DNA of 64,000 nucleotides from Mycteria americana (Eukaryota; Chordata; Aves; Ciconiiformes; Ciconiidae). Numbering within the stretch: position 1 is the stretch's first letter; each line of letters begins with the position of its first letter. Below, in pieces: positions 27,783 to 40,600 of this stretch. The position numbers and the translations under genes were made by a program. Location: NCBI RefSeq assembly GCF_035582795.1, contig NC_134371.1, positions 52,029,001-52,093,000 on the forward strand, read 5' to 3'. Below the pieces are notes generated by a model. It worked only from the letters and a program-made list of their open reading frames with translations. It did not search any database and had not been told where the DNA came from.

Positions 27783-28379
27783 ACAAAAAAAAAGAAAAAA
27801 GAAAAAAAAAAGAAAAAAAAAGAAAAAAAGAAAAAAAAGAAACAAGAAACAAGAAACAAGAAACAAGAAACAAGAAACAAGAAACAAGAAACAAGAAACA
27901 AGAAACAAGAAACAAGAAACAAGAAACAAGAAACAAGAAACAAGAAACAAGAAACAAGAAACAAGAAACAAGAAACAAGAAACAAGAAACAAGAAACAAG
28001 AAACAAGAAACAAGAAACAAGAAACAAGAAACAAGAAACAAGAAACAAGAAACAAGAAACAAGAAAACAAGAAAACAAGAAACAAGAAACAAGAAACAAG
28101 AAACAAGAAACAAGAAACAAGAAACAAGAAACAAGAAACAAGAAACAAAGAAACAAAGAAACAAAGAAAAAAAGAAAAAAGAAAAAAAGAAAAAAAGAAA
28201 AAAAGAAAAAAAGAAAAAAAGAAAAAAAGAAAAAAAGAAAAAAAGAAAAAAAGAAAAAAAGAAAAAAAGAAAAAAAGAAAAAAAGAAAAAAAGAAAAAAA
28301 GAAAAAAAGAAAAAAGAAAAAAAGAAGAAAAGAAGAAAAGAAGAAAAGAAGAAAAGAAGAAAAGAAGAAAAAAAAAGAG
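27783..28379 (+). repeat. Compound A/G-rich tandem repeat, period 7 then 8
   Basis: After an impure poly-A/G lead-in, GAAACAA is repeated 32 times without a break (27839-28062), then two 8-bp GAAAACAA units (28063-28078), nine more 7-bp units (28079-28141) and three 8-bp GAAACAAA units (28142-28165). A pure-purine section follows, mostly 8-bp GAAAAAAA units (28166 to about 28320), then GAAGAAAA units to about 28370. The long frames open across it on both strands are artefacts of the repeat. Confidence 0.97.
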
Positions 28380-30884
28380 AGTTCTACAGTTCATGCACTG
28401 GACCAAGATTAGAGAAAGATCTTGCCTGTAATCTAGGACAGCCTTTTTTATTCCCCAATAGATGTTTTTAAACATCCTGAAATACTTAATATCACCTGAT
28501 GCCACTTTTTACCAACTGCAGAATTCCTTATCAAACCTTCTCAATATTTCTTCCAGGATAGGACCTATACCCACCAGCTGCCTGAACTCTATCCAGTTGC
28601 TTTTCCCTAATCAAATGACTCTCCAAGAAACACCAGTAGTAACCAGTCATCATCTGGAGTATGAACCATCAACAACTACATTTCTACATTTCAAGTCCAG
28701 TTTTCCGCTGATCTTTCATTTAGTTAACCTGGTCTTTAGGGATGGGGGATACAACTATGCTCCCAAAATTGTTTGTGGTTTTATAAACTGTATCACCTGG
28801 GGTAGCCAACATTCCAAGAAGGTTCTTTAGAAAAAGATCTAGGGAAAGGCATATGTTACTGCAACCAACACTTACAAACAGTTGGGAAGTTGGCAGCACA
28901 TAGTTGGTCTTTGGTGAATCCAAAGGAAACTGGAAAGGTCTCTTAGCAGGGATGTGTAAATAAATATACCTGTATATTCCAGGAGGCACCTTCAGCCAGA
29001 ACTGCCTAAAACTGTGGACTTTATTTCTGAGATTCTGAAACAAACAAATGCAATCTCCACTCAGTTTGGAATAACTAGGGAGGATGGGGGGAACAGCTTA
29101 CCAGGAATGTGTCATCTGGAATAGGCAGTCATCACTCCCTCTAAAATTATTTCCATACTTTGTTACTGATGTAAGGAATAAATAAATTTGATGAAACATT
29201 AGCTACAAAAGGGACCCAGGGACTCCATTAAAAGTTCCTTGTAAGCCTATAGAAAAGGGTAATTTTGCCCATTATAATCAGCAGTTGCCACCCCCCCAAA
29301 AGATCTGTCATCTAAGTTTAAGCTATTGCTTAACACACTTTATAGGTGAGAACTGTCAGTATACACAAGTCGTCAATTATGTATTTTAGATTACCAGTGA
29401 AGTCAAGACTGCTTAGAGTTCAAAGATCCTGAGGTCATACTGGATAAAATGACTACAGCAATAGAAATAAAGTACTGAGATCTTAGGTAGAAGGGCTTAT
29501 CTTAGCTGCTTAGAAGCAACTTAATTCTCTCCAACTAGTAAAGGAGCCATAGACAAAGACAAAAAACCCACCACTTGTAGAAATTTGGGGAGCATCTCAG
29601 TTCTCTTAACTAGTGCAAACAAGTTCTCATGCTAAAGCTCTCGCCAGTTTCTAGAACGCTGATACAGTTCCTGTTAAGTTGTCTGGGAAGAGATCAGCGT
29701 CTTCCTCTTGTAGGGCAAGAGATCTACAAATAGAACACATAAATAGTCAAGTGACCAGCTTGTAAGGCACAAGGGGAGCTTACACCTTAAAAGTAATGTG
29801 AATATGAATCTTAATCCTCACCTTAAGATGGAGAACAGGAGAATGAGTGTTTAGAGCTCTAGGGAGTACTTTGTTATTTTAAGTTTAGCTATCCAAAAGA
29901 GATACTGTTCAACCAGCTGCAGGCTTAACACATCTTTCAACCAACCCATGCTAACTTTCAGTTCCAAGCTAACCCACTTACAGGTACAACAATCAAGTCT
30001 ACATCATGCTGACTTTTTTAAAAAATAGAAAAATATAAGCCATATAGAAAACAAGAGGTCAAGGCACCAAACTCAGGTTTCTTCTCTCTTTCCTCACAGT
30101 GTTGTACTTTCTACCCTCCAAGCTACACTAAAAGGCAACAGCTAAATGACTACAATACACAGTGCTCTTTGGAGCTGACTGCTACTAGACTTTCTGGTGG
30201 CCTAGCATCTAAATCAAGTATTCCCCCATAACACTTGCACACTTTCCCCAGTTCTACAACAGATTACTGAAAAAGCAAATTGGTTTGCATTTGAGGTTAG
30301 AAGTATTTTAATTCTATCTAAGCTCTGTCCGCTCTCTGCTTATACCACCCGTATACAGTGATGGCTACAAATTAACACAAAGGTTCTCCAACAGAAACGT
30401 GCACAAATTACATATATGATGAGATTTTGAAAAAAATTCCCCATAATGACCACAAGAGATTGTACAGTTACTTCCGTTAAGTTACCACATTTGGGGAAAA
30501 ATGATCCAAATTACTTAGCTGTACTTAGAAATAGTTAAATCAGACACCTCCAGTTCTCATTAGTCAAAAGCTAATCAGAAGGAACTGTGGAAAAAAAAAA
30601 ACCAAGGGTACTTATATAATTTCTAAGATAGACAACAGTGCACAGCGTGTAAATATACTGAAAGCTTCCCCTAGGCACACTATGAAGGTGAAAGTGCTTA
30701 TCTGTCCTAGTAGGTGGAGTCTGAATACATCAAAAATCAGCAATAAATAACACGAGTTACTAAGATGCAACTACAAATTTTAAATCATTTCAATCCTAAT
30801 ATCAATCAAGATTTGATTTGAAACCAATTTGGTAGTCAGCATGGGGAAGTACTTGAAATACTTAACTATAGACACTTTAAACAG
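28380..30884. other. Non-coding, downstream flank of ZNF326
   Basis: No gene, mobile element or RNA recognised. Frames of 107-122 codons at 28462-28830 (plus) and 28720-29043 (minus) lack any family resemblance and overlap each other. Confidence 0.6.
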
Positions 30885-31445
30885 TAACATTTCTTAAGTG
30901 TTTTATTGCTAGAAACTGGTACATCTTATCACAAAAAGCTACAAGGCATATTATAACACATACTCTATTATACAGAGTGCAATGCAATCCCCAAAAAGCC
31001 ACACTCAACAGCACAATTTTTGAAGTTACTCATTCTGTACTAAGAGGTAAATATGATAAGCTTATGCCATACAGCATTTAATACATTTACCCCACAGACC
31101 CGCCTTTCTTTTCAGCTGATTAGACCAAAAATTATTATTATATCCAACTTTCAATACACACATCAAAAAAATAGGATGCTTAAAAAAATATACAACACAA
31201 TGTTTTAATCAGCTTTAACAGTCAGTTTGCTATAAAAAGCTCAACTAAAATAGTCTTAATTTCATTTTAAACAAAATCAGAAACACAGAGGAATTATATA
31301 AACAAGTTCTCCATGGAATGGAATGCATGCATACGGTGGGGAATCTTCAACAACTTCATTTGAGACTATTAAAAAGTCTTAGCCACTTTAGAGCAGAAAT
31401 AAAAAGCTGTTTTGCCCCCCCTAATATATTTTCATTTTCTTGCAC
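30885..31445 (-). other. ZNF326: ZNF326 3' untranslated region (approximate)
   Basis: Sequence downstream of the TAA stop on the minus strand. It is AT-rich and carries two ATTAAA variants (31204-31209 and 31077-31082) and a canonical AATAAA at 30902-30907. The downstream limit is set about 15-20 bases past the AATAAA. The true cleavage site could be earlier or later. Confidence 0.55.
30902..30907 (-). terminator. Candidate polyadenylation signal AATAAA for ZNF326
   Basis: First canonical AATAAA on the minus strand after the stop codon, 539 bases downstream. It is a hexamer match only; no transcript evidence is available. Confidence 0.5.
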
Positions 31446-31610
31446 TTAGTTATCTTCAGTGTGGTCTAAAGTGAAGTCAGTTTGTTCTTCAGTTTCTTCT
31501 TCCTCTTCTTCCTCCTCTTCTTCCTCACCCTCAACTGGCTCATCAGCTTTGTCCTCTTCTTCCGTCTGCTGCTCCTGAGCTTGATCATTAATTTCAAAAG
31601 GATTTTCACC
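31446..31610 (-). CDS. ZNF326: ZNF326 last coding exon (acidic tail and stop)
   Basis: After CTTCTGCTTCAG the exon encodes [20 protein letters not shown], a Glu-rich tail including eleven consecutive Glu codons (GAA/GAG mix), then [12 protein letters not shown] and TAA: 54 residues. GENPFEI marks the exon as the human counterpart, but the human acidic tail is much longer (over 100 residues after the same point, as I remember it). The exon sits 6.8 kb from the previous one, the longest certain intron of the gene. Confidence 0.97.
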   Translation of the reverse strand, partial: GENPFEINDQAQEQQTEEEDKADEPVEGEEEEEEEEEEETEEQTDFTLDHTEDN

Positions 31611-34600
31611 CTGAAGCAGAAGATTGAAAACAAACACTTTGATATTTATTTCAAACATAAAATAAAATAATACTCGTCATTTCAGTGAATGAAAAGGGCA
31701 GCCACTAAGAAATGCTATGGTATTTTATACAGCTAACACTTTTTTTTTTTTTGCAAGAAAAAACAAAACAGATTTGATTTAAAATTAGCAACACCTCATT
31801 TATACGCACAGTGGAAACTGGGATCCCAATAAACTGTTTTAATGAAAGTAGAAATGGCATTGAGAAAAAGCCAAAAGTATTCTACACACAAACGTCAGTT
31901 TAACTTCAACATTCAGTAAATTAAAATTACATGGTTAAGTTTCAACATATTTTTATTAAGAACTACAGCTGCTTCCTTTTTCTCCCCAACTAAAACCAAA
32001 TCTGAACAGAAGAGTTTCATTCTGCTTATCCTTATTTACAGTTTTTATTCACTCTGAATAATTCTATCAAAAAGGCAAACTCTTCAATAAATGAAAAAGA
32101 AATCTAGAATTAATTACATTGACTAGCCTGAAATTCATTCCATTGCTGATCTAGAAAAATTATCAAGCAGATTTCTCAGACAGTATTTTAAATATGCTGG
32201 CATTCTGGTTTCACTTTTTCTCTATTTCATAAAATAATTCAGTACAAGACATACCTCAGCTTTCACTTGTTTCAGATATTTAAGAACCATGAATAATCAA
32301 TAAAGAATAACAACATGAAGTATTAGGAGTTTCTTCGCTAAAGCCCCTTTCGTGTTCAAACATCTAACAGAGCAAGTCTGATCTGAATATACGACACCAA
32401 TCACTAACTACACTATGATTGGATTTCAAGAATATTATTTAAAAGACGATCCAAAAGAAAAAATGAGTACTAGGCCCCTTGTCCTTTTAAGCTTACTTAT
32501 AAAAAGAAACATAAATATTTTTACTTCTGTTACATTTTTCAGGTAGGGTCTTCCAGGTGGCCTATAAATCACTGAAAAATTAGAAATGTATAAAAACATT
32601 TAGCAAATGCCACTGAACAAAAACTTGGCTTGTTATTCTAAAATCAAGAAAAATCATAAAATCAGATTTAAAGAGTAACCCAAAGAAAGCAGAATTCTTT
32701 GAGACCGTGTTATTCCAAGTCCCAGGATAATTTTATGCACGCACTTTGTAATGGCCAGCCTACAGCACTTAGATGGTAGTGTCTGTTGAGCCCAATCAAC
32801 TCATAGCCTAATCAAAGACATAGCTGCCACATATAAACCCCATGAATAAGGCAGTATTTAAACTTCTTTAAGATACTAAGTTTAGTTTTTTTAGAAGTAG
32901 ATTCTCATAGGTAAGGGTCAAGTACATAGAAAGCTGGTATCGTAACTTATCTGAGCCCTATGAAAACAAGAAAACCCCACATCTCAGTTAAAACTCATGC
33001 TACTTTTAGATGATCCACTATTACTGTCAAAGTACCATGGGGCTACAGAACACTAAGGAGTATTTCACCGAACAAGTAACAGTGTCCAACATTGAAATAC
33101 CAAAAATATTTATTAGCTTAGTAAACCATTTCATTAAAAAAAAAACCACACATACAGAAAAGCGAGTGCCCAAACCAATTCAATTCCAACATCAATGGAA
33201 AGCATTGTGAAATAAGATGACTGAGCATCCAAACATTAATTCAATAAGGATTAGTGCAACTCCCCAGAACTGTGCTTATCTACGTTCCTTTTCGGATAGA
33301 AGCGTGAAGGACCTCCTGACTGCAAAGCCTCTAGTGCCATCTTCCTTGGGTTCAGCCAAATATTTTCAATCACATTTGGGTACAGGAACAAGGATTTCCA
33401 AAGACAGACAGAAATAAGCTAATTACTGAGTTAAGAATACTTTACCTGGTTAGCTTCAAATAGATGCTCATCAGTATACATTACAGAGGGAAGACAGGTA
33501 CATTAAAAGTTTCATATAGCCTAATGGGGGGCATTGTTTCCTAGCAAAAGAAAACAAAAGGTGGCCTTTCTCTGCATATTATTCACAAGGATATCAGAAG
33601 CCCTTTTATAGGTCTGATACAAAAGGAAAGACTAAAATCCTCTCATGTCTAGGCTAGGCATAATGATGAACTGTAGCTAAAGAATGGACTTCTAAGAGGA
33701 CTACTTCCACTCTCCTGCAGACAACTTCTGACTGTCCCTGACTCTTGGGGACAGGCTACAGAAAATTGTTACGCTTCATTCCTGTGGAGACAGTATGTCG
33801 CTTCTGGCTAACCTAGCAGAACTGGATTCAGCACACTACTTCTGGCTGAACAGATCTCTGTACAATAATAACAAAAAAAAAAATTAAGTTGCTTTCCCCA
33901 ACTGTTTTTTCAGAGAAAAATGCACTTTTCAAGTTCTCAAACTAAGGAAAAAGTTACTGCCCTCAAGGGGAAGATCTTAACGACTGCGCTCTTTGCCAGT
34001 GTTGTAGCATCGGAGGCATCCAGCACAGCATGCAGAGCCAATTTTGATGCTAGTTGATTTTGACAGCCACACATCTTCCCAGATGGCTTTAAAAAACAAA
34101 ACAAAAAAACCCCAGAAAACAAGAACATAGGCACACCACTGAACTGCTGCAGAAAGACTTTATGATGCCTACAGAGCATAAAAACACAAGCAGATAAGTA
34201 GTTTATTCCCAAGAGATGCATTCTTTGGGTTCCTTGTCTCTAGAGTATTTAAATTGCAGAGAAAGCTTAAGACTGTGAACTGGTATTTACAACCAAAGCT
34301 TTGGGATTCAAATGTCCCCAGAAATCACTCTCTATATCTATTTATAACAGGCCTCACAAACCTGACCCAAAAAGATACCAAAGTCTGCCTGCCTACCTGG
34401 TAAGCTTTACAATGCCTTCACTAATACACACAACCAAACAGTCCTGGGATATAATGACAGAAAATGTCAACCTCTATGATGCTTCTCTTGAGCAACATCC
34501 AAGCAGCTTTTAATCATAGACATCATTCTATCTGGGAAGTTCTAAATGGTCCAAAATTAGAGGCAGTCATGACTTCATCAAGGGATAACTTTCTGCCTGA

Positions 34601-37600
34601 GAAACAAGATGGTCATCTTTTCCTCCTTAGGAGGAAAGTCCCCTAAAGGGACTTGCTACAAGTTCATAAAACTTCTAAGATGATTGTTTCAGAGTTGCCT
34701 GCAGGTGGGTTGTGGTCGATTTCTCCCCCACCCTGCCCCGCCTTTACAATATGGCTATAGGAGAATAAGGAAAAATTAAGAAACTTTAAAAAAAGCATAC
34801 AAAGAGTACATTGGAAGCATAAAAGGGTACTGCACAAGACCAACACTGGGGAAACAAAGGGCTCTTTAAAAGAACAGCCAAGGTAAGAAAGAATCCTTTC
34901 AAGGTTCTTTGATTAAAATACCCATGATGAAGATACGAAACAAGATTAAGAGGAAAGGCTCCTTGCATGCAAAGGACAGAATGCAAACAATATGCTGTTA
35001 ACTTAAGGACTGAATTGGATTTTCAAATATAGGAATTGAAAAAAATTATGGAATAAGATAGTGTAAAAGATGGTCACCAGCACCATTAGGATCATAAAGA
35101 TCACATGCAAGTTTTGACAACTGGAAACCTCAGTTCTGGTACAGCAGTTTTCTGGAAACTGAATTGAGATATTTCCAACAATGCAGACACCAGCTCCAAT
35201 GCAGCAGCAGTACAGGAAACAGATGCAACACTTTTGACAGAAGACATGATACAGAAAATGATAATCCTAACAGCAAGGTCCAGCAGAAGACTGGAAGAAT
35301 GGTACACGACAGAGTTATTCCAATACTAATAGATCCAAGGAAGCTGCATTAGTCAATTAAGAAGCCCACCTTTAAGAAACACTATTCTCCACCATTATGA
35401 TTCTTGTTGCTCTCATCATCGGCTGTGGCACTACCAACCGCTGTCAAGCCCTATATGGACCTTTGTTTTTCCCTTTCCATTTATAATCCTAGTCACTGAC
35501 CAGAAGTGTAACAAAGATCAGAGCCTTCATAAGACACCAGGAGGTCTTCTAAAGCCTCATAATTTAATTTACTGAAGCTGTCTTCCATGGAGCTGGGATA
35601 TTCACTGCAAATGGCTTGAAACAAACAAAAAACCCACAAACAACACATGTTGGAATTATCTTAGGCTAATTCCATATAGATCCTTCCATTTTCAGTGAAC
35701 AGCACAGGCACCTTTACCATGTTAAAAAAAAAAAAAAGTTAAAAAAATAGCTTAACTCAGTGAAAATTACCAGAGGCAATTTAACCTTTACACCTTTGCT
35801 ACAGCTGATGTATCCAAGCTTATAGAACTAGGTGAAAGATTCAAGTACGCATACTTATTTAGCATGTACAGGTAAACACTACAAAGCTTGCACTTACTTC
35901 TTAAAAAGACGATTTTGCTGTGAAATTTGAAAATCTAAGACTGACTTCATAATTATATGGTTAAATATAAAAATATTTGAAAATGTTTACAGAAAAAAAA
36001 ATTCTTTCTGCTTTCCTTTTCACAGTGCAAACTAGAAACATTTTGTTAAAGAAAAAATGGAAGTTGAGTATTTGTAGAATGACACGTTTGAAGCTGTAAG
36101 TTTGTTTAAAATGGATGCATCTGTTTGCTTTCTTTCCTTTTGCACATACAGCAAACAACCTATGGAGACAAGATTAAATCAAAGGGCAAAACAGATTTTC
36201 CATTAAGCATTGGGTAGAGGAATAAGTTACAGATAGGATGGCATTTTACTCGAAAGAAGTGGCCAAGGTGTCCCAAAGTAAAACAGCAGTTCTTATTGCT
36301 TGTCAATTAGCTTACTCCAGACCAGAAGTTATGTTCCACTCCCTCATTTTCAGTCAAACATTAGCCACAGCCTTCAACCTTGAAAAGTCTTATACAATGC
36401 AACACACAGCAAATATCCTCAAAACTGATCACCTGCTGCCAGGTGTCAGCCAGCCAATCAACCCAAATTACATTAAATTGTCATCCTCCAAGCAGTTACT
36501 CAGTAGCTCCATGGGGCAATCGAAATGGCTTAAGCAGAATTTTTCACACAAAACCACAATGGAGGAAGGTGGGTCCCAAATACCGGTTGTGGTAAAGAGG
36601 TGGATGACCTCCAGCAGGGTGTGGTTCTAGGAGGCAGTACTGGCCTCAACAGATAAAGAACTTTCCCTAATTCAACTCTATTTGGGATATGCACCTCTTC
36701 TAGGCCACCCCTTAAAAGAACAAACTTCCCAATATGCACAGAGAAATCCAGCAGTGTAATAGAAAAGAAAATGTTTTATCTTTTTTGCTCATGTCAAACT
36801 GTATCAATAGGGATGCACAAAAATCAGGATTTGCTGACCTGCAATTTTATTCTCCTTTTGTCAAAGGCACTTGTGATGTTGATGACCTGCCTTTGCGACT
36901 TGGTACAAATCTACGCAACAGCCTCGCAGGTCTTCCCTGCTCTGAATTTCCTCTTTCCACACTGCATATGCAGCATAGACAACACTTTCCAAAACAATGG
37001 GGGGGAGGGGGCAGTGTTTGCTTGTTTGGGGGTTTGGGGTTTTTTTGGTTGGGGCTGGGGAAGGGTGTTTCCGCAAGCCACTCTGCCCTTCATCTCAAAG
37101 CAAGCTATTTTTGGCTGTAACAAGGATTTCCCACTCTTCTGGAAGACTGCAGGCACCAAATGCATGCATCCCATTCTCTAATTCATCACATGCTGTATAA
37201 TAAAACTGGACTCTTTCAGTCTGCCTTTGATTATATGTTTTGATAAGGATGAGAGGGATTTGCATAGCCAGAAGCCAGATATATCTCACTGAGCAGGTGC
37301 TGCTGAAAGTGTGTTAAGTTCAATCCACCCCAGGAAATACCAGTGCTAGGCATTCTGAAAACATCAGTGGTCTCCTTGCAAAGACAATCTTGCAAATTTT
37401 ATCTTCCTCAGTTTTCCAACTAAGGAATGGCAAATTTCCATTCCCCTTTTTACCAGTCCCTCACTAAGGGGCTGTACAGGACAATGCACATGCATACCAA
37501 GCCACAAGAAACACCAGAAGAGATGGCTGGAAATACATGCAGATATTCCAGGCTGTGGTATCTGGCCATTTGCTACCTTTTCTTAACAGATACAGAACAG

Positions 37601-40600
37601 TTGGCTGAAACTGATTCACGCACCCAACCATACATAATTTTGCAGGACATGACTAATTTGACATTTTAAATCACAATTAACTTCTGCATTGGTTCCTACC
37701 TTGACATATTTCTGCAACACAATATTGCTTTTTCTGAAAGAGTCTATTGTTTAGGCACAGGCAAAATTATAAACCAATTAAAAGTTAACTACCAGAAACA
37801 GCCAACAATGGTACTACAGAAAAAGTCACTTCACTGGCCCAGAAGAAAAAAAACCCACGTTTTGCTAAAATGAATTCACATATGTTTCTCAGGCCATGTA
37901 TTTGCAACATAGGCTACCATGCCTTTTAAATCCTCTGATCTCAACAACTGCTGTTGTAAGCTTTTATTTTTTGTATGATGCCATGATCCTAGAAATTCTG
38001 TGGAATAAAAGTAGCTGAGTAGTACATGCACTGTCCTTTAGTACAAAGCCACACGTTGGATCCTTTGCTTTTAAAAACGTAAAGATTAACTCATTTGTGA
38101 AGTGTTTTGTGCTCTACAATTAGTATTACGTATAAAGATACTGCTGATGCTTTCCTAAAGCTGGGGGTTTTTTTATAAGAGCATAGAATTAAAAATTGAC
38201 TAGATACACATAAAAATGGTAAACAAAACCCAAAAGATTGTAAATCTGAAGGTGGTGATTTTTTCTGCAAATGAAGTTATCAGAGACAACGATCTGAGAC
38301 TGGCAAAATACGTTAAAAGTATATTCAGTCTGTGAGCTACCTAGAAGGCAGAAATAGAAGACAGAGCACTGAGGTTAAACTCCATCAGCATGGAGGAAAC
38401 AGTGGTATAGCAAACATTACAGATGACATTTTTCCATTTGCATCTTACCTTCACATACAGCTCGTATCGTGCCTTGACTATAGGATTATTCAAGATACTG
38501 GTGGCAGTAAGAACACTCTCCCTTTTTATTTGTTCTCTGTAGGCCTAGGAAACAAATTTTACAGTGAATAATTATCATACACCTAATTGCAATTTGAATT
38601 CACGGTCACCTTCTGTAAGGAAAATAATGAATGTATTGCAGCATGAAATGCTCATTATTAGCATTTAAGTCCAAACCACATAATAAGCTCAATTAAGTTT
38701 GGTAGTGTTTATAGGTTGTTACTTTAGCTTGATCAAAAGATATATTCACATCTTGCTTCTATAATGAACTACAATGACAGACCTGTCTACAAACACAGTT
38801 ACTTGTTCTCATCTACAGATAACGTGCACACTTCTCCATCACAGCAAAACATATTGTTGAAGATGTCCCTGCTCATTGCAGGGGGGTTGAACTAGATGAC
38901 CTTTAAAGGTCCCTTCCAACCCAAACCATCCTATGATCCTGTGATATTCCATAATCACAGAAGCTCGTATATAAACAAAACATTACTTTGGCAATCTTGC
39001 TTACTATGACAACTGTGATTTTTTCCACTCACACTACTCTTTCAATCCTTCTACCAATCTTAAAAGTGTATCATTATAAATTGTAACAGGGACCAATTCC
39101 ATACTACTGCTAATTCTAAACTGCTCTCATCTTTCTTCAAATTAAAAAGATAATAGCCAAGGAAAAAAAAGGACACCAGGTTTGTTATCTTGCTAGAAAC
39201 TTATGTATTATGTTTTGCAATTTGAATAACAAAATCTTTCCAACACTTAATGGCAGTAAAAAAATTCTGATAAAATAAAAAAGTCATTCCTAGTAACCTT
39301 CTCAAGACCTGCTACTGTCAGCTATTAAGCACACCAACATTTCATTAACTGGAGGTGCTTAAACACTGGCTACTTCATGGGACATTATGTTTACAAAGTG
39401 TAACAAGGACATTCTAGCTTTCCAGAGAACATGTAATACCAACAAGAACTTAGAAATTACTTGCACTGAGTACCATAACACTTCTCACCTACTATTAGAT
39501 TATGCTTGCTTGTTTTTTTAATATGTCATATCTTACTTGTTTTCCTTTCGTGTGATCAGGAGATTTTAAGTGCTGCTGAACAGAACTGTGTAATGCAGGA
39601 ACATACACACTGCAAGCACTGCAGTGAACAGTCTCAACTTTCATCATATGGTCATCAGCAGTAACCCCTGCCAAAGAAGATGCAACAAACCATTAACATA
39701 AAATATGTTATTCTAGGGAAGTGGGAGAGGGGATTTGTTGTTTTATACCAGAAAATTACAGCTGTCAGTTGTTAAACATGTCAAACTGAAACATATGGGA
39801 ATATTCACCCAAATTCAGGTATCAAAATTAGGCTCTGTGAAGGTAATGTTGAAGGAGGATGTTTTTAACTTGGATATTCCAACTCCTCCTCTCCACAGAC
39901 TATGTATGAGACCCAGGCAATTATGTTTGCTGCCTGAGGTTATGATATAGGAATACCCACCTGCCTAAATAGAGGGAAATAAAAATGATACAACAATCAA
40001 ATTGAACTATTTAATGTACAAAAATGCCATCTATTTATAATCAACAACAACTAATATCCTTAATAATACACATTTTGATACAAGAAACAAACAAAGCTTC
40101 ACCAAAGCAGCTGGATTACCTTTCCCCTCATAAGAACAACTAATTTATTTCCTTGCTTCCCCTCACCACCAGGAAGAAGCACATGAATCCAATTCCTCTT
40201 GCAAATTTAAGTATTAGACTGCCAACAGAACATTCTGATCATAAAGGCAAACAGGTCCTCCAGTACTTAAGGAAAGTACACACGAAGAATTTGGGAGATT
40301 GTTAAGATGTTGGCTATATCTGTTTTTAAGTAGCTTTTCGCATTTAAATTCCAATTAAGGTAATATTCAAATACAATTATTGCCTAAAGTAAAGGTACTC
40401 AACGGATGTCCCCTCTGGCTCTACCACATCTTTTGAAAGTCCTCAAGCAAAAGATAAAGTCGAAGGATATGGCACAGCAAGGCAGGGACACACAAAATGC
40501 TCTAGCAAACTGCCTGTAGGGCAGCCAAAGGGAAAAAAATTCAGGCCAAGATGCATTTTGGGTAGCCAAGAAAGTGCTCAAACTCCTCCTTTTGTCAGCG

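Noticed and set aside
27839-28165. Regular short repeat that might suggest a CRISPR array
   Set aside because: The units are 7-8 bp head-to-tail copies with no spacers, in a vertebrate genome.
27664-28505. Long open frames of 240-266 codons on both strands, Lys/Glu/Asn-rich or Phe/Leu-rich
   Set aside because: They are translations of the GAAACAA and GAAAAAAA tandem repeat, open in several frames at once because the unit contains no stop. Not genes.
28462-29043. Frames of 122 (plus) and 107 (minus) codons
   Set aside because: They overlap on opposite strands, have no domain, and ordinary length for AT-rich DNA by chance; no promoter or splice evidence.
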